Made by a program: the position numbers and the translations under genes | Origin: Litoribaculum gwangyangense | Lineage (GTDB): Bacteria > Bacteroidota > Bacteroidia > Flavobacteriales > Flavobacteriaceae | Length of the DNA: 64,000 bases | Direction of reading: 5' to 3' | NCBI RefSeq assembly: GCF_039543505.1 | Contig: NZ_BAABJW010000003.1 | Location: 393,229 to 457,228, forward strand | Part shown: positions 8,498 through 17,366 of the stretch, one piece after another | Layout of the letters: every line of letters begins with the position of its first letter | How positions within the stretch are numbered: the first letter of the stretch is position 1 | The notes under the pieces: generated by a model | The model's input: only the letters and a program-made list of their open reading frames with translations | The model's database searches: none | Told to the model about the DNA's origin: nothing

Positions 8498-11400
8498 TTT
8501 GTTCTTTAATAGCCCTTTCTACTTGCTCTTTCGCTACTCTTTTACCAGAAGCTAACCATGCCATACTAACTTTCGCACTATTCGTTGCCGATAATAAAAT
8601 TGGCAATACTATTAGCGTCAAAATTGTGGCCATTCCAATGCCATAAGCAATAGAAATAGCCATTGGTTGTAAAAATTGGGCCGCTCTGCTCTTTTCTAAA
8701 AGTAGAGGTGCAATACCGGCCACTGTTGTTAGAGACGTTAAAAAAATGGCTCTAAATCTATTTTTTCCTGCTTCAAATAAGGCTTTATCGAAAGACATAC
8801 CCTCTGTTAAAAATGAATTAAATTTACCTATTAAAACTAAACCATCATTTACCATAATACCAATCAACGCTATGATACCTAACATTGAAGAAATATTTAT
8901 TGGGAAACCATGCAAGTAATGTCCCCATCCAACGGCTATAAAACTTAAAGGAATCATTAAAATTAAAAGAAATGGCTGACTATAACTTCTAAACGTAAAG
9001 GCAATAACTACATAAATTAAAAATATTACAACTGGAAGCGTCGTTGCTGCAGATTTTGAAAGTTTATTAGCCTCTCGGTTTTGACCTTCATAAGAAACCG
9101 ATATTGAAGGGTATTTCGATAAGATATCGGGCATAATATTATTTCTAATATCTTCAATAATTTCAGTAGGACTTCCTTTGGCATCTGCCAAATCAGCATT
9201 AACTTGAATTTCTCTTCTACCATCTAAATGTCTTATACTCTCTTCTCCTCTTTTAATTTGATAGGTTGCTATTTCACCAAATGGAACTCTCTCTCCATTA
9301 GGAGTCACAATTCTCATATCATCCAAATCGTTAATCGACTCTCTGTTTGTTCTATCATAACGCACCCACACCCTAATTTCATCTTGTCCTCGCTGGAAAC
9401 GTTGCGCCTGTAAACCAAAAAAGCCGGATCTTACTTGGGCCATAACATCCCTTAAATTTAAGCCTAATGCATAAGCAGATTCTTTCAACTCAATATTTAT
9501 CTCTTTAATACCCTCCGGATCTGTATCTGTAATATCGGCCAAAAGGGCATTATTCTCCAAAACCTCTCGTAATTCTGCAGTAGCTTCTTTTAATTCCGCT
9601 GTATTAAAGCCTAAAAGAGATACTGAAACTGGAGTTCCACCAAAATTTCGGCCCGAACCAAAAGTAAGAAGTTCTACACCATACACCTCACCTACTTCTT
9701 TACGTATAGAATTGGTTATTTCTTGAGCTGAAAAGTCTCTTTCTTCTCCTCTTAACAAGTTTACAGATAAACTGGCCTTATTATTTCCTGGTCCTACATT
9801 TTTTACAATATTTTCTACTACGGGTTTGTTATCTGTTTGACGCTCAGTAAAAACCGTGTTTATTCGCCATGCAGCGTCTTCAACCATAGAAATAATTGAA
9901 TCTGTAATTTTAGGATTGGTACCTTCTGGCATTAATAAATTAATGCTCACGCGATCACTATCTAAATTAGGAAAAAAGGCACTTTTTATAACACCTCCTT
10001 GATAAGCACCAATGGTTATTATCATAAGTCCTAAAAAAATTGAAAATGTTATAAAACGTTGCCTTAAAGCAAATTTTAAAATGGGACTATACAATTGATC
10101 TCTTAAATATTTCATAAAGCGATCACCATATTCATTGAATTTTCGAAGTTTTAAAAATACTTTTTCAATACCACGTTTCTTTTTTTGTTGTTTGGGCGTT
10201 ATTTTTTCCAATGCCTTAGAATGCGCTATATGTGCAGGTAATATGACCAAAGCTTCAAAAAGCGAAACGACTAAGGTTAATATGACGATTAATGACACTT
10301 CACTAAAAGTATCACCTATACGTCCATCTAAAAACAAGAAAGTAGAAAAAGCAAGCACCGTAGTTAAAATAGCTGATATGATGGGTGGTAAAACTTCTAT
10401 TGTGCCATCAATAGCGGCCTGAATTCTGGGTTTGCCTTTTTCATAATGTTGATAAATATTCTCAGATATTACAATCCCATCATCAACTAAAATACCTACT
10501 ACAATTATCATCCCAAAAAGAGACACTAAATTTATAGTTATCCCAAAATACGAAGCAAAAATGAACATTCCTAAAAAGGAAACCGGTAGGCCTAATGCCA
10601 CCCAAAATGCTAATCGAGTATTAAGGAATAAAGACAAGAAAATCAAAACAAGAAAAATTCCCATAGCTCCATTTTCCAATAATAACCATGTTCTATCTCT
10701 TAAATTAATTGAACTATCTCTAACTACATCAATTCTTACCCCTGTATTTTTTTCATTAAACTCTTCAATATATTTGTTAACACTAGCTGCGGCACCCAAT
10801 AAATCTTCATTATTCGTATTAGTAATCTCGATATTTACGGAAGGATTACCATTAAAATAGGAGGCATTAGGAGTTTCGGAAAACCTATCTCTTACCGTGG
10901 CGACGTCTTGAAGTCTTACAATAGTTCCATCTTCCTTAGCTCTGACCGTCAGATTATTTAGCTCAATCCCGTAATAGGATCGGTTATTTGCTCTTATTAA
11001 ATAATCTTCAGCTTCAGTTTTTATATTACCTCCCGAAGAAAGTATATTAGCCTGAGAAACTGCCTCTGCTACCTCTGAAAAAGTTAAATCATATGCTAAA
11101 AGGTCATTTTCCCTAACTGCAATTTCAATTTCCTCATCAGGATACCCTGAGACGTTTATCTGAGAAATACCTTCAATATTGCGCAAATCATTTTCAACCT
11201 GCCTCCCTATACTTTTTAATGTCTTCAGATCAACATTTTCGCCATTAATTGCAAAATCAATCGTTTGCCGATAATTCTCTTGTTTAGCTACTACCAAAGG
11301 TTCCATTCCTGTTGGATAGTTTGGGACTCGATCTACAGCATTTTTTACTTCTGCTAACATAGCATCAATATCTTCTCCTCTTTCGATTTCAATAGCTATA

Positions 11401-11672
11401 CTCCCCCCATTTTCCCTTGCCGTAGAGGTGGTTCTATCTATGCCTTTTAAACCTTTTAAATTATCCTCTATCTTAAGAATAATACCTTCCTCTATTTCCT
11501 GAGGCGCAGCACCAGGATATGCAATATTTATACTAATGTTTTTAGCGTCTTGAAGCGGTAAATAAGATGATTTTAATTGAAGTATGCCAAAAACACCAAA
11601 CAAAACAAAACCAATGAGCACTACATTAACTGCAACACTATATTTAATAAAATATGAAATTATTTTTCTCAT
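8478..11672 (-). CDS. RND efflux pump, inner membrane subunit (AcrB/HAE1-like)
   Basis: A 1064-residue transporter with the duplicated RND architecture: one N-terminal helix, a large periplasmic porter loop (about 35-330), helices 2-7 (about 335-540), a second loop (about 560-860) and helices 8-12. The proton-relay Asp pair in helix 4 is present (GILVDDGIVISEN), which favours the hydrophobic/amphiphilic-substrate class over the heavy-metal class. Helix 10 has IMVNDGLVLIGKFN. Substrates cannot be read from sequence. It forms an operon with the adaptor (1-base gap) and TolC (overlap). No regulator lies adjacent. Confidence 0.94.
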   Translation of the reverse strand: MRKIISYFIKYSVAVNVVLIGFVLFGVFGILQLKSSYLPLQDAKNISINIAYPGAAPQEIEEGIILKIEDNLKGLKGIDRTTSTARENGGSIAIEIERGEDIDAMLAEVKNAVDRVPNYPTGMEPLVVAKQENYRQTIDFAINGENVDLKTLKSIGRQVENDLRNIEGISQINVSGYPDEEIEIAVRENDLLAYDLTFSEVAEAVSQANILSSGGNIKTEAEDYLIRANNRSYYGIELNNLTVRAKEDGTIVRLQDVATVRDRFSETPNASYFNGNPSVNIEITNTNNEDLLGAAASVNKYIEEFNEKNTGVRIDVVRDSSINLRDRTWLLLENGAMGIFLVLIFLSLFLNTRLAFWVALGLPVSFLGMFIFASYFGITINLVSLFGMIIVVGILVDDGIVISENIYQHYEKGKPRIQAAIDGTIEVLPPIISAILTTVLAFSTFLFLDGRIGDTFSEVSLIVILTLVVSLFEALVILPAHIAHSKALEKITPKQQKKKRGIEKVFLKLRKFNEYGDRFMKYLRDQLYSPILKFALRQRFITFSIFLGLMIITIGAYQGGVIKSAFFPNLDSDRVSINLLMPEGTNPKITDSIISMVEDAAWRINTVFTERQTDNKPVVENIVKNVGPGNNKASLSVNLLRGEERDFSAQEITNSIRKEVGEVYGVELLTFGSGRNFGGTPVSVSLLGFNTAELKEATAELREVLENNALLADITDTDPEGIKEINIELKESAYALGLNLRDVMAQVRSGFFGLQAQRFQRGQDEIRVWVRYDRTNRESINDLDDMRIVTPNGERVPFGEIATYQIKRGEESIRHLDGRREIQVNADLADAKGSPTEIIEDIRNNIMPDILSKYPSISVSYEGQNREANKLSKSAATTLPVVIFLIYVVIAFTFRSYSQPFLLILMIPLSFIAVGWGHYLHGFPINISSMLGIIALIGIMVNDGLVLIGKFNSFLTEGMSFDKALFEAGKNRFRAIFLTSLTTVAGIAPLLLEKSRAAQFLQPMAISIAYGIGMATILTLIVLPILLSATNSAKVSMAWLASGKRVAKEQVERAIKEQNEEHEY

Positions 11673-11673
11673 A

Positions 11674-12819
11674 TTAATTATTTAATACTCTTGATTCCTG
11701 TTTGGTATTGGATAAATTAGCTGGCTTTACAAGCATACCAATAAAAGCTCCTGCTAATGGTCTAGAAAGTATTTTGGTGCCATCTGGAACACCTTTTATA
11801 ACAACATCATTTGGAAAGAAATAAACGGGATCAATTTTTAAAACATCCAGTAAACTGTCTTTTAAAATAAATATTTCAGAATCATTAACTAGTAATTTTC
11901 TCGAGATTTTAATTGCGTTAGGCTCTTCAGAAGCTTGCAATTGTGCTTCAAGGTACATGCCTTCTTTCAAATTATCCGATTTAACCTCAACGTAAACCTT
12001 AATCGTTTGAGTGGTTTGGTCAATTTTACTATTTATTCGAACTACTTCGCCAATATAAGACTCTTTACCACCTATAGTACTTAGGTTAACGGATTCGCCT
12101 ATTTTTAATAAATCGCTGTATGATTTACTAATAGCTAGTTCTACCTCATAAACAGAGGCATCAATAAACTCTCCTAATTTTTGACCAGGTCTTACAAGAG
12201 TGCCTTTGGTTACCAAAGCTTCAGTAAGAACCCCATCATAAGGTGCTGTAAGTCTGTATTTAGAGAGTCTTTGCTCTAAGTTTTTAACATTATAATAGGC
12301 TGATAATATACCTCGACCAGTAATAAAATAACTAACCTTTTCATCATTTATATCTGGAAGAGCATTTATAGACTTATCCATATCAAAAGCCATCAGATAC
12401 TTTTCCCAAACTTTATAATGTTCCGGAAAATCTAATCTTAAATCTGGAATGATAGAGGTTATTAAATTATAAAGATTACTTTTAGCAGCCTGCACGGATG
12501 CAAAATATTCGCTTGAGTTAATTTTTATTAAAGTTTCACCTTTTTTGAAAGACTGACCTGCTTTAAAATCATGAGAACTCGATTCAAATATTCCTTGAAC
12601 TTCAGAATACAACTCAAATCTATTTTTTGCAATTAAATTTCCATTTGCTGGAATGATAATTGGAATATTAGTATTCTTTACAGTTTCAACAAAAACAGTT
12701 TTAACAACTTTTTCAACTTTAGGCCTTACTTTTTTATTATTTTCAATAATATAATAAGCGCCTAAGAAAGACGCTATTAAAATTAAAATACCAATACCAA
12801 TTAGTGCTATTTTTCGCAT
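11674..12819 (-). CDS. RND pump periplasmic adaptor (HlyD/MFP family)
   Basis: A 381-residue membrane-fusion protein from the ATG at 12819 (MRKIALIGIG); an in-frame TTG 21 bases upstream is less likely. Residues 5-26 form an N-terminal anchor, followed by a first barrel strand, a split lipoyl-like half (GQSFKKGETLIKI), an alpha-helical hairpin, the second lipoyl half (YDGVLTEALVTKGTLVRPGQKLGE) and a beta-barrel domain. It links the pump to the TolC channel and is the first gene of the operon. The hairpin (about 105-180) is rather irregular for the family, containing two poorly conserved segments. Confidence 0.9.
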   Translation of the reverse strand: MRKIALIGIGILILIASFLGAYYIIENNKKVRPKVEKVVKTVFVETVKNTNIPIIIPANGNLIAKNRFELYSEVQGIFESSSHDFKAGQSFKKGETLIKINSSEYFASVQAAKSNLYNLITSIIPDLRLDFPEHYKVWEKYLMAFDMDKSINALPDINDEKVSYFITGRGILSAYYNVKNLEQRLSKYRLTAPYDGVLTEALVTKGTLVRPGQKLGEFIDASVYEVELAISKSYSDLLKIGESVNLSTIGGKESYIGEVVRINSKIDQTTQTIKVYVEVKSDNLKEGMYLEAQLQASEEPNAIKISRKLLVNDSEIFILKDSLLDVLKIDPVYFFPNDVVIKGVPDGTKILSRPLAGAFIGMLVKPANLSNTKQESRVLNN

Positions 12820-12845
12820 TTTTGAGCTTTTGATGGTCAAGGATG

Positions 12846-12853
12846 CAAAATTA
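12846..12853 (-). promoter_or_regulatory. -7 promoter element of the efflux operon
   Basis: TAATTTTG on the minus strand matches TAnnTTTG, 27 bases before the adaptor ATG. No TTG is evident at the -33 position, so this is a partial match. Confidence 0.45.
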
Positions 12854-12892
12854 CCTAATTAGTAACCCGTATGAGTTAAAAAAAACTTAAAA

Positions 12893-14803
12893 TTAACTTT
12901 CGAGGGTATCTATTTCAAATTGAATAAATTCCCATTTTTCCATACAATTTTGTAAATCACTTTTCAGTTTTTGGTAATTTTCAAAAAAGTTAGCTTTGGA
13001 AGTAACTTCTTCATAATTAACTTCCAACTGAACGTCTATAGATTTTATTTGTCGTTCTAACTCACCAATTTTAGATTCAATATTACTTAACTTATTATTT
13101 AAGCTTTTTAATTTTTTTTGCTCTTCGTAAGATTGTTGTTTGTTTTCTTTTGGTAGTTCTTTAATAACGGTTCGTTTCTCAACCTCACGTAAACTTTCTA
13201 CCTTACGCTGATCTAAATAATAGTCTATATCACCTAAATATTCTTTGAGTTTGTGATCTTTAAATTCATAAACCTTATTGGTTAATCCTTGGAGAAAATC
13301 ACGATCATGCGATACTAGAATTAATGTGCCTCCAAAACGTTTTAGAGCTTCTTTCAAAACATTTTTAGACTTAATATCCAAGTGGTTTGTAGGCTCATCC
13401 ATAATCAAAACATTAAATGGTTGAAGCATTAATTTTGCTAAAGCTAAACGGTTACGTTCACCACCAGAAAGTACTCTTACATATTTTTCAACCTCATCGC
13501 CACGGAATAAAAATGATCCTAAAATATCCCGCACCTTGCTTCTGTTGGTTTCATTTGCAGCATCAATCATGGTATCTAAAACGGTTTTATTGCCATCTAA
13601 ATACTCCGCTTGGTTTTGGGCAAAATATCCTATTTGAACATTGTGTCCCAGTTTTAAATGCCCATTGTATTTGATATCGCCCACAATTATTTTTGCGAGG
13701 GTAGATTTTCCTTGTCCATTTTGACCAACAAAAGCTGTTTTGCTATCACGTTCAATAAGCAAATTTATATGCTTTAACACATGGTTATCGCCGTAATTTT
13801 TTGAAATATCTTCAGCTTCAACTACCACCTTTCCGGGAGTAATGGAGACTGGAAAATTAAGAGTCATCACACTATTATCATCCTCATCAACCTCAATTCT
13901 ATCAATTTTATCAAGCTTTTTGATAAGGGATTGTGCCATAGTTGCTTTGCTTGCTTTGGCACGAAACTTTTCAATGAGTTTTTCGGTTTGTTCGATTTGT
14001 TTTTGCTGATTTTTTTGGGATGCTAACTGTTGGGTTCTCAATTCTTCACGCAATACCAAATATTTTGTGTATGGCTTTGGATAATCATAAATCCTTCCCA
14101 AAGAAATTTCTATGGTGCGGTTTGTCACATTATCCAAAAACATTTTATCATGCGACACAATAACAACGGCTCCTGTATAATTCTTTAAAAAACCTTCTAA
14201 CCAAATAATGGACTCTATATCCAAATGGTTTGTGGGTTCATCTAACAACAAAATATCATTGTTTTGAAGCAGCAATTTTGCCAATTCAATCCGCATCCGC
14301 CAACCTCCTGAAAATGTATCCGTTAGTTTATCAAAATCTTTTCGTTTAAACCCCAGACCCTGTAGAATTTTTTCTGTATCTCCTTGGTAGTTATAACCGC
14401 CAATAATTTCATATTGATGTTGCAGATCATTTATATCGACCATTAATTGATGATAGCCTTCGCTTTCATAATCGGTTCGTTCTGCTAATTGTGTATTAAC
14501 CGATTCCATTTTGGCCTCTAAATCTTTAATTTCTGTAAAGGCTTCATAAGACTCTTCCAACACGGTTCTACCTAAAACAAAGTCGATATCTTGTTTTAAA
14601 AATCCAATTTTTAGTTCTTTATCCGTTGCTATTTGACCTGTATCGGGTTCCATTTCTCTGGATAGAATTTTAAGCATCGTAGATTTGCCAGCTCCATTTT
14701 TACCAATTAGACCTACTCTGTCGCCATTTCCAAGTTTAAATGTTATATCTTCAAAGAGATATTCTCCTTGAAATGAAATTGATAAATTATGGATGTTCAT
14801 CAT
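12893..14803 (-). CDS. ABC-F family ATPase (ribosome-associated type)
   Basis: A 636-residue soluble protein with two ABC ATPase domains and no membrane segments. Domain 1 has GLIGKNGAGKST, the signature FSGGWRMR and LLLDEPTNHLD; domain 2 has AFVGQNGQGKST, LSGGERNRL and LIMDEPTNHLD. The linker between them is Lys/Gln-rich and helical (about 235-310), as in translation factors of this group, and a C-terminal coiled coil (about 545-636) follows. Family members bind the ribosomal E site and relieve stalled translation or protect against antibiotics; which role applies here cannot be read. The gene stands alone, upstream of the efflux operon on the same strand. Confidence 0.92.
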   Translation of the reverse strand: MMNIHNLSISFQGEYLFEDITFKLGNGDRVGLIGKNGAGKSTMLKILSREMEPDTGQIATDKELKIGFLKQDIDFVLGRTVLEESYEAFTEIKDLEAKMESVNTQLAERTDYESEGYHQLMVDINDLQHQYEIIGGYNYQGDTEKILQGLGFKRKDFDKLTDTFSGGWRMRIELAKLLLQNNDILLLDEPTNHLDIESIIWLEGFLKNYTGAVVIVSHDKMFLDNVTNRTIEISLGRIYDYPKPYTKYLVLREELRTQQLASQKNQQKQIEQTEKLIEKFRAKASKATMAQSLIKKLDKIDRIEVDEDDNSVMTLNFPVSITPGKVVVEAEDISKNYGDNHVLKHINLLIERDSKTAFVGQNGQGKSTLAKIIVGDIKYNGHLKLGHNVQIGYFAQNQAEYLDGNKTVLDTMIDAANETNRSKVRDILGSFLFRGDEVEKYVRVLSGGERNRLALAKLMLQPFNVLIMDEPTNHLDIKSKNVLKEALKRFGGTLILVSHDRDFLQGLTNKVYEFKDHKLKEYLGDIDYYLDQRKVESLREVEKRTVIKELPKENKQQSYEEQKKLKSLNNKLSNIESKIGELERQIKSIDVQLEVNYEEVTSKANFFENYQKLKSDLQNCMEKWEFIQFEIDTLES

Positions 14804-14889
14804 AAAAATGTAACTTTTATTACAAAAGCATTATTATTAATAATGTACTTTTACGTGTTTATTTGAGCTTGCAAAAATACATAATTATT

Positions 14890-15273
14890 ATGTTTAAAAA
14901 AGGAACCAAATTATATAGTATTTTAATAGGAGTTTGCCCAAAGTGTCATCAAGAATCTATGTACACTAATAAAAACCCATATAACCTATCTGAAGCATTA
15001 AGTATGCATGAAAAATGCTCAAATTGCGGTATTAAATATAAAATTGAGCCATCCTTCTTTTATGGCTCTATGTATGTTAGTTATGGGTTAGGAATTGCAT
15101 TTGCAGTTGCAGCTTTTATTATTTCTTACTACTTTTTTAAAGCCAGTATTAATAATATTTTTATTTCTATTATTGCAACGCTGGTTGTGTTTATGCCTAT
15201 AATTTTGAGGTTATCTAGGAATATTTGGATCAATCTTTTTATACATTATGATAAATCCTTTGGAAAAAAGTGA
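14890..15273 (+). CDS. DUF983 membrane protein
   Basis: A 127-residue protein from the ATG at 14890 (MFKKGTKLYSIL); an upstream in-frame TTG is unlikely. Two Cys pairs, CPKC at about 16-19 and CSNC at about 43-46, form a likely zinc ribbon. The conserved EPSFFYGSMYVSYGLG motif leads into two membrane helices (about 60-80 and 88-110). This matches DUF983, a widespread family of unknown function. It converges on the FAD oxidoreductase with a gap of only four bases and no terminator between them. Confidence 0.88.
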   Translation: MFKKGTKLYSILIGVCPKCHQESMYTNKNPYNLSEALSMHEKCSNCGIKYKIEPSFFYGSMYVSYGLGIAFAVAAFIISYYFFKASINNIFISIIATLVVFMPIILRLSRNIWINLFIHYDKSFGKK

Positions 15274-15277
15274 TTCG

Positions 15278-16315
15278 TTAAAAACGTTTGATATCAATTT
15301 CTACATTTAAAGGAATGTTGTTTTCAATAAAACCAAAAAGTTTATTGGCTACATAAGGCCCCATCATAACACCTCTCGTTCCCAAACCATTTAAAACATA
15401 AAGGTTTTTGTGTTTTGGATGTTGCCCTACCAAAGGCCTCCTGTCTTTAACCGTTGGCCTAATTCCTGCTACTTGATTTATAACCTTGAATTCGCAATTT
15501 ATAAGCTTTTTTAGCTTATACAAGAGTTCTTCTTTTCCTTTTTCGGTTACTTTTTGAGTTAGGTCTTTCCATTCATAAGTGGCCCCAACTATATATGAAT
15601 CCAGGCCTAATGGAATTAAAAAAATACCTGCCTTTAATACAAACTCAATTTTTAATCCTGGAGCTTGTATGGTAAGTAATTCTCCCTTTGCTGGAACTAA
15701 AGGCAAATGGTTGAAAAAAGGGTTATGCTTTATACCAAAACCTTCAGCAAACACGATGTTCTTGGCAATTATTTCGTGGTATTTAATATATGTTTCTTCA
15801 ACAATTAATTCTTCATAATCAAAGCGATTATCGAACAGTAATCCATTGCTTAATAGGTCTTTTTTATAAGCATCAAGCATGGTTTTCACATCTAGCCTTC
15901 CTGTTTCTAAAACTTCACCGAAACCAAAAGGCGCATTAACTGATTGATTTTCATTTTTAATAATTTTTGTTGAAAGATATTCAGATAGTAAAGGTTTGTC
16001 TGAAGCTGTAAACCAATCGTTTTGTTCTTCTAAAGAAGCAAATTTTCGATATACCGGGATTTTATAATCGAGCTTTACGTTAAGTCTTTTCTCTATACTA
16101 GCATAAAGGGGCAATGCCATTTCAAGTTGCTCTTTACATTTCCAAACTGTTGTAAACCGTTTTAAAACTACCGGATTATACAAGCCCCCTGCTACGGTTG
16201 AGGATTGTTGTGAAGCGTTATCAAATACCACAAAGGTTTTATGGTGCTTTCTTAACTGCTCACAGAAACTAATGCCTGCAATACCTATCCCTACAATAAT
16301 ATAATCTACTTGCAT
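15278..16315 (-). CDS. FAD-dependent oxidoreductase (DAO family)
   Basis: A 345-residue protein with an N-terminal Rossmann dinucleotide site (DYIIVGIGIAGISFCEQL, GxGxxG at 8-13) and a C-terminal FAD-binding signature (AGIRPTVKDRRPLVGQHP, then LNGLGTRGVMMGPYVA) typical of glycine/D-amino-acid oxidase-fold enzymes, including the oxidase domain of MnmC and ThiO. It lacks a methyltransferase domain and membrane segments. Substrate unknown. It lies downstream of gldN but is separated by a strong terminator and a palindromic repeat, so it is probably transcribed apart from the gld genes. Confidence 0.87.
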   Translation of the reverse strand: MQVDYIIVGIGIAGISFCEQLRKHHKTFVVFDNASQQSSTVAGGLYNPVVLKRFTTVWKCKEQLEMALPLYASIEKRLNVKLDYKIPVYRKFASLEEQNDWFTASDKPLLSEYLSTKIIKNENQSVNAPFGFGEVLETGRLDVKTMLDAYKKDLLSNGLLFDNRFDYEELIVEETYIKYHEIIAKNIVFAEGFGIKHNPFFNHLPLVPAKGELLTIQAPGLKIEFVLKAGIFLIPLGLDSYIVGATYEWKDLTQKVTEKGKEELLYKLKKLINCEFKVINQVAGIRPTVKDRRPLVGQHPKHKNLYVLNGLGTRGVMMGPYVANKLFGFIENNIPLNVEIDIKRF

Positions 16316-16340
16316 ATTTTGCGAATATATATAGAATAAT

Positions 16341-16366
16341 GGATTCCTGCCTTCGCAGGAATGACA
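16341..16366. repeat. short palindromic intergenic repeat (REP-like)
   Basis: ATTCCTGC-CTTC-GCAGGAAT is a perfect 8-pair hairpin with a 4-base loop, flanked by GG and GACA. The same core (TCATTCCTGCGAAGGCAGGAAT) is a familiar dispersed intergenic element in many bacterial genomes; its copy number here cannot be seen from this window. Confidence 0.65.
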
Positions 16367-16400
16367 AAAAAAACGCTCACTTTTAGGTGAGCGTTTTTTT
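16366..16400 (-). terminator. intrinsic terminator after gldN
   Basis: Stem CGCTCAC/GTGAGCG with loop TTTTAG, extended by A/T runs on both sides, so it would work in either direction. Confidence 0.9.
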
Positions 16401-16419
16401 TATTATTTGAAATATCAAA

Positions 16420-17310
16420 TTAGTATGTCCACATATCTAATTCAAAATCTCTAATTTTATCTTTGATCCTTTCAGATTCGAGCAACTGCATTAAAGCATT
16501 TTGGGACACATACTCATTAACTGCTCGATCACCTTGCACATTTTCTTCTCTGTAAATATAACCCTGAAAGCGTCTAGCGTTTAAAAGGTGATCAAAAGAA
16601 AATGGCATAGAACTATTTTCATTGTTGAAAGATTTTGCCTCATGCAGCACCTCTCTTGCATCTGGGAAAAACACCCAAAATAAAGGGACTAAATCTGGTT
16701 CTTCTTCATCAATAAAGTTAACGTCAGGTGCCACTGGAGCGATACCTAGCAGTCTGTATTTCATTTCAGCTTGACGCTTATCAAAATACCAAAGTCCTTT
16801 TATACGGTACTCTCTAATATCAGCAGCAGTAATATCTCTTCTGTTAATATATTCCGGAGATAGTTCCTCCCCAGCATTTAATTGCTCAATACCTAACTCT
16901 GTAGTATCTATCTTCACTAAGGCAGCTTCAATATCTTTTAGTGTACGCTTTGTTGTAAAATAAGAGTCATCATAAATGTTTTCTATTTTACCCTCTTTTA
17001 CGGCTTTCATCAGCACGTCGTACAACGATCTTCTGTTGCTACCAATATTATTGGTATCTATTGGATAATATAGTGGAAAGTTTGCGCGCTCATCTAACAC
17101 TATCCGTTCCCAAACCATTTTAGAAAACAAGATATCTCTATCGTCAACATAGCCATATTCCAATGGTTTATCATTGTCAACTGCCCTTTGAGCTGCTGTC
17201 CTTACTCCTATTTCTTCAGGGCTTTTAGCATTTAGTATATTGGCTTGCGCGAACATACTGGATGCTGTGAAAACAGTAGCAACGGTTAATAAAAAACTCT
17301 TTACATTCAT
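16420..17310 (-). CDS. gldN: type IX secretion / gliding protein GldN
   Basis: A 296-residue periplasmic protein with a signal peptide (about 1-21, SFLLTVATVFTASSMFAQ). It contains the GldN/PorN core: KMVWERIVLDERANFPLYYP, a Tyr/Asp-rich middle and the conserved VFFPDAREVLHEAKSFN segment. GldN pairs with the lipoprotein GldK to build the ring beneath the outer membrane on which the type IX translocon sits. It is the last gene of gldKLMN, 56 bases after gldM, and is closed by a strong terminator. Confidence 0.95.
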   Translation of the reverse strand: MNVKSFLLTVATVFTASSMFAQANILNAKSPEEIGVRTAAQRAVDNDKPLEYGYVDDRDILFSKMVWERIVLDERANFPLYYPIDTNNIGSNRRSLYDVLMKAVKEGKIENIYDDSYFTTKRTLKDIEAALVKIDTTELGIEQLNAGEELSPEYINRRDITAADIREYRIKGLWYFDKRQAEMKYRLLGIAPVAPDVNFIDEEEPDLVPLFWVFFPDAREVLHEAKSFNNENSSMPFSFDHLLNARRFQGYIYREENVQGDRAVNEYVSQNALMQLLESERIKDKIRDFELDMWTY

Positions 17311-17366
17311 AACTTAATCTTATTTTACATTTTGTACAGTAATAACTAAACGTTAAAACTTGTATT

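Noticed and set aside
15274..15277. Possible missing terminator or fusion between DUF983 and FAD genes
   Set aside because: The genes converge with four bases between their stops; this is compact but not abnormal, and no frameshift is visible.
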